Both the position numbers and the translations under genes were made by a program. Shown here one piece after another: positions 1-8,604 of a stretch of DNA of 10,543 nucleotides (within the stretch, counting starts at the first letter, position 1; every line of letters starts with the position of its first letter). Source of the DNA: Euperipatoides rowelli (Eukaryota; Onychophora; Udeonychophora; Euonychophora; Peripatopsidae); the NCBI GenBank assembly GCA_003024985.2, contig PXIH01S0002551.1. One strand, written 5' to 3'. The notes below the pieces were generated by a model. That model worked only from the letters and a program-made list of their open reading frames with translations. It was not told the DNA's origin and searched no databases.

Positions 1-210
1 GGTTTAGAAATATTGAGTCGGTTCTCTTCGGGAACCTAATGCTATTACGGTTACCGACTATTAACTCGGTTCCCTTGCACCCCTAGTAATCAAGATATCT
101 GAACTATTGAATTCTGGAAAGGATAAGGACTAGTGAAGTCTAGATTGGTGAAATTTTAAAATTAAATGTACATCATTTTAAAAATTCAATAAAATTATTA
201 AAATACTTAC
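1..210 (-). other. Patched intron, partial (downstream of 122-bp exon)
   Basis: This is the start of the intron following the 211-332 exon, with donor GTAAGT at 205-210 on the minus strand. No further Patched exon is present. Positions 16-59 have overlapping small dyads: AGTCGGT (16-22) can pair with ACCGACT (53-59), or GGTTC (20-24) with GAACC (32-36). A related string ACTCGGTTCCC follows at about 62-74. This patch is richer in GC than its surroundings and may be the edge of a repeat continuing to the left. Confidence 0.8.
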
Positions 211-332
211 TTGACAATATGTCCAGTTTTATTTTTCTGAATGCCACCAATAATCAACTCTTCACTCCAATGCATAAATTTTGTAGCAAAGCCATAACAA
301 CCCCCCGTGATAGCTGCTCCAATGTCAGGAGA
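211..332 (-). CDS. ptch: Patched ECD1 exon, equivalent of human PTCH1 exon 7 (122 bp)
   Basis: This is the last exon in the window. It has acceptor ..TGTATTTACAG|TCTCCT and donor ..GTCAA|GTAAGT. It opens in phase 0 and reads SPDIGAAITGGCYGFATKFM, HWSEELIIGGIQKNKTGHIV, ending two bases into a Lys/Asn codon. The block GGCYGFATKFMHWSEELIIG corresponds to vertebrate [20 protein letters not shown]. The downstream NKT is an N-glycosylation sequon at the place of the vertebrate KNSTG. The length (122 bp) and phases are identical to what I recall for human exon 7. The next exon (expected around [20 protein letters not shown] in vertebrates) is not found in positions 1-210 and must lie further left. 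A run of seven Gs on the coding strand sits in the Thr-Gly-Gly codons but stays in frame. Confidence 0.96.
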
Positions 333-863
333 CTGTAAATACAAAAATAAATTTAATTCAAAACAAATGTCTGAAGGAAAGTAGTGACAGTTTACAATTC
401 AAAAAAATTTTTTTTTTTTTGTGAATACTAAGTTATATCATAATGTATATTTAATAGGTAGGGGGGGGAGAAAACAATTTTAAATGCTAGTGGTGAAAGA
501 GGAAGATAATTTTATGGTGTGAGGAGGACTTACCCTAACTAAAATGAGATGTATAAAAAGTTATTTTCACTAATGAAGATTATAAATAAATTTAAAATAA
601 AAAAACATTTTACAGTACGATACACAGTAATCTACCAAACAATATTTTAAATTTTAAATATATTTAATATTTTATTTCTGTTTGCTAAATAATCATCCTT
701 GATTTAAATGAACTAATAAATCCCCATTAACAATATTTATTTTAGTGTATAGTAAATATAGGGTTCCCCTTTGTGAATTTTTCAATAATGTAAATCACGC
801 AGGATCAAACACTTGAAATTTCTCTCATTAAAAATATTTGTTTAAAAATTAAATTTAAATTAC
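333..863 (-). other. Patched intron, 531 bp
   Basis: A phase-0 intron with donor GTAATT and acceptor TTTACAG. Its position equals the human exon 6/7 boundary. It is AT-rich with T and G/C homopolymers near 408-420 and 462-469. A GTAAGT-like string occurs in it (minus strand, around 530) but has no exon-like frame in front of it. I see nothing else. Confidence 0.9.
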
Positions 864-956
864 CTGACCAGACTGTTTGTTTGGGGCAGTGGTTGGGCAT
901 TCAGGGTCATATGGATTTAGACAAGGCTTTTCTTGATATGCTGTGGTAATACCCGC
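864..956 (-). CDS. ptch: Patched ECD1 exon, 3' half of human PTCH1 exon 6 equivalent (93 bp)
   Basis: The exon lies between acceptor ..ATTTTTTTAG|GCGGGT and donor ..GTCAG|GTAATT. It has exactly 31 codons, phase 0 at both ends, and reads AGITTAYQEKPCLNPYDPEC then PTTAPNKQSGQ. CLNPYDPECPTTAPNK is nearly the vertebrate CLNPADPDCPATAPNK motif, including the cysteine pair. Vertebrates follow with an Asn-Ser-Thr glycosylation sequon (NKNST). Here the same place reads NKQSG, so that site is absent. Because it is symmetric (0-0), skipping this exon would delete 31 residues without shifting the frame, so an in-frame alternative isoform is possible in principle. I see no direct evidence of skipping. 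Confidence 0.95.
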
Positions 957-1049
957 CTAAAAAAAATATATACACTAAATATAAACAATTTGTTGATTTG
1001 AAAAAATAAACGGATTTCAGAAATATTATTGACTTTATTTTTATTTTAC
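957..1049 (-). other. Short extra Patched intron, 93 bp, phase 0
   Basis: A minus-strand intron from GTAAAATAAA to a T-rich tract and TTTTTTTAG. It interrupts what is one exon in vertebrate PTCH1, between ..DDFMQR and AGITTAYQ... It is by far the smallest intron in the window and is extremely AT-rich, which by itself helps mark it as intron. Either it was gained in this lineage or it is an ancestral intron lost in vertebrates. Confidence 0.92.
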
Positions 1050-1170
1050 CCGTTGCATAAAATCGTCCAAGGTACTCATTAAATTAGGATACAAGATGCC
1101 TAAGTGATGCATACTAGCTAATAATTGCTTTGGATTTAGGTTGGTCCACCGAATGTCATATGTATGACCT
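1050..1170 (-). CDS. ptch: Patched ECD1 exon, 5' half of human PTCH1 exon 6 equivalent (121 bp)
   Basis: The exon has acceptor ..TATCTTTAG|AGGTCAT and donor ..CAACGG|GTAAAA. One base completes the proline codon from the upstream exon. The exon then reads GHTYDIRWTNLNPKQLLASM, HHLGILYPNLMSTLDDFMQR, and ends on a whole codon. YDIRWTNLNP matches the vertebrate LRWTNFDP block, and the following helix aligns with FLEELKK..VDSWEEMLNK. In human PTCH1 this sequence and that of 864-956 are a single exon of 199 bp; here they total 214 bp with a 93-bp intron between. The donor GTAAAA is weaker than the GTAAGT seen at four other donors in this gene. Confidence is high because both adjoining junctions preserve frame. 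Confidence 0.94.
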
Positions 1171-2257
1171 CTAAAGATAGAATTAAAAAAAATTGTCACT
1201 GTTCAAATTATTAGAAGGGGGAAAAAATCTCAAATGCAAAACAACATAAACATAACATCTTATTATCAAAAATAATTCTTAAATTCATCACTGAATAAAA
1301 TGTGGAAGCATCTTATTTTTATATCCTAAACCTCTGCCTTTCTAGTTAGATATGTTCATCACTTAACAAAAAAAAAGTAGTAATGTGGAGTTAATGTAAC
1401 TTTTTTTTATCTCCTATGTGCATGTGCTCCCCAAAAGGTCATGGCCAATTTATCCTGGAATGATTTATTCCAATATTATCAAAAAAATATATAGAAAATC
1501 AAATAGGAAATGATACCCTATGGTTTCTTAATATTTAGCAAGAAAAATTAGATCAAAACTAAATATTACAAGAAATCTTTCATCTTTATTAGTTTACTTT
1601 TATTAAACTGCTAGCAATGAATCTAAGTAATGCCAGGGTCTATTTGGCTAAAGGTTGGTCAAGTTTCCTTGCTGATGATTTGCTTTGTTCTTGGCAATGA
1701 AAACACACACAGTGTATTTCAGGAAATTACATTTGTTTATATTAGCTACTATTTATTCATTAGGTGATTGATTATGCCATCATGCTTCGGACATTATTGA
1801 ATGGATTATAAGGTAGTCATAACTAATTTTAAAGTTTAATGAACACTATGGCAATAATCAGCGATAGTTTTTTTTTTTCAGAATTTTACATCTTTATACT
1901 TATTACTTTAATCACAGTATTCGAGATTCACTGTGGGATTTAGCTTGTGAAATTGTACAGTAAAATCCAGCACAGAGATTCAATCATACGGGTAAAATCC
2001 TGCACGTACATAATTACAGTATATTCATAAACATCATGGATAATGTTTCTAAGCAACCCAGAAAAAAAAAAAAAACTGAAACAGCTAGCAATGAAACCGA
2101 TGTGCATGGTGAATCTCTACAAATATTAAGGAAATTACAACAGATAGGCTAATACAGCAGATATGACCAAAGTAAAAAAAACACAGCATGGTTAAACAAG
2201 GTAAATAGCTTCGTTATGACAACCATAGGCATGATTTGTTCTATTTGTGTTAAAATA

Positions 2258-2299
2258 GGATAATTTCAAGATCACCAGCTGATGCAATCGAAATTATCC
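2258..2299. repeat. Inverted repeat, 10-bp perfect arms
   Basis: GGATAATTTC (2258-2267) and GAAATTATCC (2290-2299) with a 22-nt spacer, within the 4.5-kb intron. No associated gene or duplication was seen. Confidence 0.9.
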
Positions 2300-2611
2300 A
2301 ATCGCTGTTCAAATTGCAAGCGTTTGGCCAGTCTTAGTCTATTGTATTATGGCCACTTTTTGTAAATAAACATCGTAATCCAGATGACCAAATACCTGCC
2401 TGCCTTGACTACATTAGCAATTGCTTCAGATTAACGAACTAAGACTAGGAGAAAGTGTGCCAATTTAATAACAGCTTAATTCGAGCAAGGTCAATTAACA
2501 GATTTTCTCATTAGTTTAACATTTGTTTAGTTATTTTAACAAGTCAATGAATGTTAAGCCTAAAGTGAAGTGTTAAATTTCCTTTCAGCCAAAATTGTTC
2601 ACTATAGTGAG

Positions 2612-2690
2612 TAGGGATGGGCAAAAATACTAATTTTGCTATCCGGGTAATCGCCATTAATATCTGGATATCAAACGGTTAACAACCCCC
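2612..2690 (+). mobile_element. hAT-like transposon terminus, unpaired
   Basis: The sequence TAGGGATGGGCAAAAATACT at 2612, followed by ATCCGGGTAATCG and ATATCTGGATATC, resembles hAT-superfamily inverted ends (YAGNGATGGGC...). A matching inverted end (GCCCATCCCTA) is not present in the window, so this is a fragment or a solo end. The 12-bp palindrome TCACTATAGTGA (2599-2610) lies two bases before it. The right limit is a guess. Confidence 0.45.
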
Positions 2691-2829
2691 CCTCCCCTAT
2701 CCATTTAATAAATTCAAAACTTAAAAATTTTGCAAACTAAAATTTTAAATTGACATATATTAAGCTAAGGCTATATATATTATATTATAGTTTCTGCATA
2801 TACTGTATCTGAAATTAGTTTATCATTAG

Positions 2830-2866
2830 ATCTAGACTAGCGATGTCCAACATCGCTAGTCTAGAT
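2830..2866. repeat. Perfect palindrome, 17-bp arms, 3-nt loop
   Basis: ATCTAGACTAGCGATGT (2830-2846), loop CCA, then its exact inverse complement (2850-2866). The left arm spans the hAT-like terminus at 2838 and the eight bases outside it. The right arm lies inside the element. Confidence 0.97.
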
Positions 2867-3149
2867 TGGAGAGCTTTTTTGCGGCCCTTCTGAAATTTGC
2901 AGCAAAAAAAAAATAGCTCATTAAATTTCATCCTTTCTGTTATCATAATTTCCAGACAAACCCCCCCCCCCCCCAAAAAAAAAAAAAAAAAAAAAACAAT
3001 CAAAAAAGACAACAAAAAAACCCCAAAAAAAAAAAAAAAAAAAAAAAAGCAGCTTATCAATATAGGCTACAGTATTTACAGCCAAATTATGTCAATGTAT
3101 GGCCAAATATATTTTTGATCCGATAAACAATTTCAGTTGGACATCACTG
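2838..3149. mobile_element. Non-autonomous hAT-like element with aberrant left end (~312 bp)
   Basis: The left end TAGCGATGTCCAAC (2838-2851) and the inverted right end CAGTGATGTCCAAC (3136-3149) match at 12 of 14 bases and fit hAT-type termini. The internal TTTTTTGCGGCCC resembles the subterminal sequence of many hAT elements. No transposase frame is present; the middle is C14-A22 and C4-A24 low complexity. Flanking octamers ATCTAGAC and ATCTCAGT share only four leading bases, so a target duplication is not established. The left end is also part of a 37-bp palindrome. Confidence 0.55.
2961..3048. repeat. C14/A22 and C4/A24 low-complexity block
   Basis: A run of 14 C (2961-2974) is followed directly by 22 A (2975-2996), then an A-rich linker, four C and 24 A (3025-3048). 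Long open frames on both strands here encode only Phe/Lys/Pro/Gly homopolymers and are not genes. Tract lengths are likely unstable between individuals or assemblies. Confidence 0.98.
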
Positions 3150-3158
3150 ATCTCAGTT

Positions 3159-3588
3159 CAGGGATGGCAAATCTTTTCCGACTAGTGTGCCATTTGAAGT
3201 TGAGTTATTTATTACTTTCAAATGTTTAGTGTGTCACAATGACCGTCAGTGAAATATTAATGTACATACTGTATGTCTGCCATATTGAGAACCGCCTCGT
3301 CTAACATCTTTGACAACTGACAAATATTTAGAGCATGCGATATAAAGTTCACAATTAGGTTACCAACGAGAGTACACTTTCAAATGACACCATACTTGCT
3401 TTTATGAACAACGCCTCCTAGTGTAAAATGCAATGGAACTGCACAATTGGATGCTGAACTTCTTCACTAACAAATTTCACAAAACTATTATGTTTACATG
3501 TACACCATGCATAATGAATGTGCCAACTGAATAATGTCCGTCTTTCACCTAGTCACACGCGTGTCGTACAGTAGGTTAGCCATTACTG
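3159..3588. mobile_element. Non-autonomous hAT-like element (~430 bp)
   Basis: The left end CAGGGATGGCAAATCT (3159-3174) and the inverted right end CAGTAATGGCTAACCT agree at 11 of 16 bases. Both continue into GTGTG-containing subterminal sequence (ACTAGTGTGCCA and ACACGCGTGTGAC), a pattern typical of hAT elements with 'GGCAAAC..CACGTGTGCCA' ends. No coding capacity is visible. Flanks TCTCAGTT and CTTATATA do not match, so an 8-bp target duplication is not supported, from decay or from mis-set limits. Confidence 0.5.
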
Positions 3589-4781
3589 CTTATATAGTTT
3601 TTGTGCCCAATTTAAGCTATAATGTTTAGCTATTTATTTAATTTCAATTTGTTTTTTTAAAAAATCAAACTGATTTAGAAAAGTGGGTAGGTGTACTGAG
3701 GGTGTATAACAATGATTTCTAATAATACAATTTTTATTTAAACTGAATAAAAATGAGTCATAAGTGAAAGTTATGACGATTGTCTTCACTCTAGAATTTT
3801 ACATTTCTTTCAAAAGTGTAATAGAGCTTATAAAAAGAAATAATGTACATTGTGTTTTAAGAGCAATACGAATTTTCATCTTAAAAAGCTTAAAAAAAGT
3901 TCAATGGTGATAAGGCAGGCTTGAAAAGTGCAACTTGCAAGATAGTGGTATGTATTGTAGGGAAAGAACATTTCCCCTCATAAAACTCCAGATTTGTAAA
4001 TTTGAAAATACTTTTATGGATTGAAAAAAAATATGTATAAATTATGCAAAATGTATAGTTTATAATTACCAAAGTTCTCACATACTGTATCTTTCAAAGG
4101 ATAAATGTTGAAGTTAAAGCAGATTAAACAATTATAATATCTAGGTTTAAAAATTTGACTGGGAGGAGTGTAGAAAAATCCCACCATAGATTAACAATCC
4201 AGGCAATATTTTAAATATCCCTTGTCAAAGGATCAATAAAATTTTATTTTCAATTCTGTACATTTCTTATACTTTAAATATTTTTACAATACATTTCATA
4301 ATTTTAAATGAATTGGTGTATGTAAGGGGAATGACATTTTAGATTTTGCACATTTCTTAGCCACATCAAATAATTTTTAAATGAAAGATTAAAAAAAAAA
4401 ATTATTTGGATTTATTTTATTATGCAAGATTATATCTAAGCTATTATTATAATTTAGTTACAGTATATAAATAGCATATGCAAATTATTTAAATGGTATG
4501 TTCAGTAAAACTACATTAAAAAAAGAGAAAGGTGTAAAAGTAATTGCACTAGCAGAGGAGCATTTTTTTTTCTTATCCGAGTTATTCCATATGGCAACCT
4601 GTCAAATTGGGTGAGAAGTTCATCATTAAAATCAACAGTTTCCTCATTAACCCCCCTCCCTTGTTTTTTAAAATGCTAAAGGTGGAGCCCAAATCCCCAC
4701 CCACTTTACCCCCTTTTCCTCTCATAAAGTGAGCAATCTTATAGCCGCTGCAGTAAATTTTCCCAGAGAAATACAGAACAA

Positions 4782-4806
4782 TGGGGGTTGGTCAGACCAT
4801 CCCCCA
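4782..4806. repeat. Near-perfect GC-rich hairpin, 12-bp arms
   Basis: TGGGGGTTGGTC (4782-4793), one A, then GACCATCCCCCA (4795-4806). It has 11 of 12 pairs and is unusually GC-rich for this window. Confidence 0.92.
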
Positions 4807-5675
4807 CAAGAATACTGAGAGGCATCTCAGGGGTCACCTGTCCCTGGGGGGAGACAACTTTACATAGTGGACAACTAAAAAATGGTTAAATATGTACCAA
4901 AAATCATGGTAATGCAAAACAAGAAATGTCTATACAAAAGTGCATGAGGTAGATTGCTTCAGCATAAAGGAAGTTTTAACCAAAATAGATCCCTCCCTCC
5001 CTCTCTTCTCCCTACCCCAAGGCACCTGCAGGCTGATTTGACCAAAATCTAGCACACAATACTTAGGCTATGCATGAGTGAGCTAAGAAAACATAGCCTT
5101 CACCTATGCTGATCAGAATACATTAAAAATAGATTTCTACTATTTTACTAATCCTTCTACCAGCATTTCACATGGGCTTGTTACAACATATTAACAAAGT
5201 TACAGTAAACCTTTTTTTTCTTCTTCTTGCTGATAAAATTTGTGTCTAAAATTTCATACCACTAATCTTTAACCTAGAATTAAAAACTAAGCAATATTGT
5301 GGCCAATAATTCTTTAGCTTGTAAAAATCACCAGCCAAAAAAAAAAAAAAAAAGTACAAGAGAATTTTTCGATGAGGAGGGGGGGGGGATTTTGACTTCC
5401 ATCTTAATTCAATTTAAGTGGAAGTAATACAAGATAGCAGTTCTATCAGCATTACTTTAGTTATCTGTCTGTCAACTCTATCCAATCAAAAGGATTTAAC
5501 ATCAGTTAGTGACTAATAGTTTCAGTAAGGAAAAAAATAGTTAAAGTAAAGAAATAATGAATTTACAAAAGCAACTGATTGCTTAAAAGTCTGTAAATAA
5601 ATAAACAAACTAAAATTCACTGGTTGTCATGGTAATTTTTTTTTTTTTAAAAAAAGTAATGAAAGCTATACTTAC

Positions 5676-5773
5676 GGAGCAGAAATTGGATTAGTGGGTC
5701 CGAGAAGTTTGGCTCCCTCCCAGAAACAATCTAAAGGAGTTATTACAGTACAAGGGAAAATATTTGACAGGAT
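5676..5773 (-). CDS. ptch: Patched ECD1 exon, equivalent of human PTCH1 exon 5 (98 bp)
   Basis: The exon has acceptor ..TTTCTCCTAG|ATCCTG and donor ..GCTCC|GTAAGT. It starts in phase 0, reads [20 protein letters not shown] then [12 protein letters not shown], and ends with two bases of a proline codon completed downstream. [18 protein letters not shown] is one of the strongest Patched signatures in the window; vertebrates have [18 protein letters not shown]. It contains two cysteines likely to form a disulphide in the extracellular domain. The exon is 98 bp against the 92 bp I recall for human exon 5. The two extra codons fall after AKL, where vertebrates have a variable glycine/serine-rich stretch. 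Phases are unchanged. The exon is isolated by a 3.1-kb intron upstream and a 4.5-kb intron downstream. Confidence 0.96.
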
Positions 5774-5987
5774 CTAGGAGAAAGAGACAGAAGAAAAAAT
5801 ATGAGAAAATATTTTGTAGAGACAATTTTTTTTAATGACGACCACACAAATCAATTTCTATATTGGTGTGGATATCTTTACACAATTTCAGAAAACTGGG
5901 ATTTTGAAAAAAAAAAAAAAAACAGTTATGAAACATTAGCAAGTCGTTTTTTTAAGTAAACATTAAATTTAGCCTAAACTATCATAA

Positions 5988-6008
5988 CCCCCTCCCCCCC
6001 CCCCCCCC
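5988..6008. repeat. C-rich homopolymer (C15)
   Basis: CCCCCT followed by 15 C (5994-6008), intronic, in otherwise AT-rich sequence. Confidence 0.97.
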
Positions 6009-6571
6009 ACACATACAGTACATATAAAAAAGAAACTGGAACCATTTTTTTTTAAATATGCTTTGAATAAAAAATTTATAACACTTTAAAGCAGACACAA
6101 GCCAAAATAATGTTTTGCTTATACCACACAGACACAATTTTTAACCAAATTTTTGTAGTTACCGCCCAAAAAAATAAAAATTTGCAAATAATAAATCTAT
6201 GTACTGTAAGCTTTCAGACATTTGCTTCAGTATAGATTTGAATTTAAGAATTGAAAAGTGATGAATTGTATTGTGCAGAACAGTTTGCACATTGTAAAAG
6301 CTTGTACCATTTCCACTATCCTGAAAAATCTCATAATTAATAACAAAATAGCCCTGCATACACACACAAAAAAAAATATTTAGAAGTATTGAAAAAAAAA
6401 AGTTAAAACTAAGCGTGATTTTTCATTCATAAATGATGAAATAATATTTATAAATTAACAAATTTAATTTCTCCCATAATCATAAATTAACAAATTTTTT
6501 ATGTTTCATATTTAAATAAATAAATCATAATTAAGTTTTATAAATTTGTTGCATCACAGTCAACTATTTGA

Positions 6572-6580
6572 ATGAAGGCA
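6572..6580 (+). repeat. Target-site duplication, left copy
   Basis: ATGAAGGCA, identical to 6855-6863, immediately outside the MITE left arm. Confidence 0.8.
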
Positions 6581-6854
6581 CTAGTGTCTGGCTATCAAAC
6601 TTGACATTGCACATTCCTCACAAATGACATACAGGCCTTTGTTATTATTATTTAGAGACCTAACCTTACCCTTACCTCTAACTTCCTAGTTGTGAAATTC
6701 ACTATGCTCCAACCCTATGATAATTAATCAAGAGGTGCAATATACATTTTTTTCATCAATTTTGATATTATGACATAACTTCGTCAGCCCAACCGTTAAC
6801 TAATCAATGGAGGTCTACTATTCACAATGGTAAGTTTGATACCCAGACGCTTGT
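6581..6854. mobile_element. MITE with ~28-bp inverted ends and 9-bp target duplication
   Basis: The left arm AGTGTCTGGCTATCAAACTT (6583-6602) then GACATTG matches the inverted right arm AGCGTCTGGGTATCAAACTT (6832-6851) then ACCATTG. That is 18 of 20 identical in the core, with similarity beyond. The 274-bp body is bounded by perfect direct repeats ATGAAGGCA at 6572-6580 and 6855-6863, the expected target-site duplication. There is no coding frame, so it would move only with a transposase supplied elsewhere. A 9-bp duplication fits Mutator-like (MULE) or Merlin-type elements better than hAT (8 bp), but the extreme termini (CTAGTG and ACAAGCG) are unequal by a base. The superfamily is therefore undecided. 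Confidence 0.8.
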
Positions 6855-6863
6855 ATGAAGGCA
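6855..6863 (+). repeat. Target-site duplication, right copy
   Basis: ATGAAGGCA, identical to 6572-6580, immediately outside the MITE right arm. Confidence 0.8.
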
Positions 6864-7201
6864 AATTACAGTTTTAGAAAGGTTAACTTTGTTAAACTAA
6901 ATGAATGGAGATGATCAATGAAAAGATAGGTTAAAAAACATATTATTTACATTATACTGTAGGTTATATTAATATTTGACAAGTTAATATGCAATAAGAT
7001 TCAATATATTTTTATAATGCAACTTAAGATATTTGCTATTGGACAATTTTGTTTTATTCTAATCGGAAAAGTTCATTGGTTATAAAAAAAATGTATTGAA
7101 ATGAATTAAGGGTGATCATAATAAATGGGCAACTTTATAAAGCCATATGGAGAAGATGTAACAAACCACATGCAGTCAGAGTTCGAAAATTAGTCTGCCC
7201 G

Positions 7202-7269
7202 ACAGCCAGGGGCTGTTAAATTTTAATGGAGGGCAACTATTTTTTAACTAATGCAAGCCCAGCAGGGCT
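7202..7269. repeat. Pair of small GC hairpins
   Basis: ACAGCC-AGG-GGCTGT (7202-7216) and AGCCC-AGCA-GGGCT (7256-7269) lie about 40 bp apart in AT-rich intron. Just upstream is CAGAGTTCGAAAATTAG (7177 onward). They may be the remains of a repeat family; no matching inverted end was found. Confidence 0.6.
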
Positions 7270-8604
7270 ATCTAATTATTTCTAGAAGTAGCATCACAAA
7301 TTTCCAGACTTTAATTATTTATGTTTAAATAAATAAAAATATTCAGAACTCTTATTTTTAACTAAGTTACTAATTTTGTGCAGTATGTTAAATTAATATT
7401 TGACACAATATGAAGTTATATTGATAGCTTAACAATCAGATTATACTGTAAATATTTTCCTGTAAGAAGGAGCAAAATGTTACAATTGAAAAGGGGGCAC
7501 CCTGGTCATAAGGGAATAAGTAGTTAAGATAGTATCCAAAATATAGCACAAACGTTTTGTCTATCGATGACACAATTTTTAATTAATTTGATATATTCTA
7601 TATTGAAATGTTTTCATATAGCCTACAGCCCTACACCAGCTAGGCTACCTGAAAATTTATTAAGTTCTCAAGAAACATAGATGGAAAATAGATGAATGCA
7701 TGTTTTACAAAACAAAAAGGTTTGGGTGGGGGCTCAACATACTAGTCAAGATTTTGTGCTTGAAAATTGGGTAACGATGAAAAAAAAGACCAACTGGAGA
7801 CAATATTGTAGCAAATGAAATAAAATTTCATTATTTGGGTAAGTTCCAACCTGGTCAACCCGAGGTGCTCTCCGGACCTCAAAATCACCAGTCAAGACCA
7901 TGTGTATCAGGGAGAGAGTTAGATGAATAAGGTAATTGGAAAAGGTGTTTGGGCCAGTGACTGAGTTGTAGAGTCTACAGACCGAACTCAAATTCATTCT
8001 TAGGCTACGGTATTTATTTATTCTAAATTATTGATTAGATCCAAGGAACTGTTACAATTTACAGTAAATTCAAAAGAAGAACACCAATATAAAATATATA
8101 GATACAGCAAGGGGAAATTAACCAAAATCCAACAAAACAACATAACAGTGTACAACTCTATTGTAATTAATACAAAAGAGGTAAACTCATGCAATCATCA
8201 TGCACATACAGGTATAAATCCAATATAGTTTGAAAAAGATAAAAAAAAAAATAAAGAATTTGAAGATAGGTCTATTCCTACCTTTCCCCCCTCCCACAGC
8301 AATTACAGAATAAATAGTGTTGTGTTTTTTTACACTACATTTATGGAAGTGTATACTGTAATTCCGATTAATAACAGTTCTTTAAATTCAGCATTATTAA
8401 TTAAATAAGCATTTAGGGCTCTTATAGGAAGGGTAAGGTAGCAATGACTTGTTCTAAGAGAGTATGGGGGTTAACAAAACAATATTCCGAATTACATGTT
8501 CACTTATTAATCTAGTTAAGTCAAGGACTAAAGTTATTAGTGTAACCATAGATTATTTAGCTTAGTTATTTACTGTTAAGCCATTTAAATGATATGGTTG
8601 GTAA

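Larger units (their letters stand above)
1171..5675 (-). other. Large Patched intron, 4505 bp, with transposon debris
   Basis: A phase-2 intron (after the second base of a codon) with donor GTAAGT at 5670-5675 and acceptor TTTAG. I found no exon or gene of another origin. Its contents are an AT-rich unique sequence at 1171-2600 with a 10-bp-arm hairpin at 2258-2299, a cluster of hAT-like transposon ends at 2612-3588, low-complexity A/T sequence from 3600 to 4550, and a moderately GC-richer stretch at 4600-5040. That stretch contains C and CCCT runs and a 25-nt near-palindrome at 4782-4806. The 3' splice region (left end) has TTTTTTTAATTCTATCTTTAG. Confidence 0.88.

Noticed and set aside
525-540. 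GTAAGT donor-like string on the minus strand (plus ACTTACCC)
   Set aside because: There is no exon-like frame or conserved sequence before it, and the adjoining exons already join in frame.
1608-2092. Direct repeat GCTAGCAATGAA (near 1610 and 2081)
   Set aside because: Only 12 bases match, with unrelated flanks and no inverted ends between them; probably chance.
2330-2446. Inverted repeat AGTCTTAGT / ACTAAGACT about 100 bp apart
   Set aside because: Nine-base arms at this spacing in a biased 10-kb sequence are not surprising, and there is no target duplication or terminal motif.
2815-3118. Open frames on both strands rich in Phe, Lys and Pro
   Set aside because: They are translations of poly-A, poly-C and poly-T tracts within a transposon-derived stretch, with no protein-like composition.
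3890-4081. Minus-strand open frame of 63 codons
   Set aside because: It is inside the 4.5-kb intron, has no recognisable motif and the bias expected of AT-rich noncoding DNA; it does not connect in frame to Patched exons.
6159-6365. Minus-strand open frame of 68 codons
   Set aside because: No homology recognised, intronic, and not bounded by splice sites giving a Patched-like segment.
7920-7995. tRNA or SINE promoter-like strings (minus strand CTACAACTCAGTCACTGG, GGTTGACCAG)
   Set aside because: They do not match the A and B box consensus at the right spacing, and no cloverleaf can be drawn.
7746-8228. Open frames on minus (7746-7997) and plus (8031-8228) strands
   Set aside because: Neither product resembles a known domain; both are of a length expected by chance and lie in an intron.
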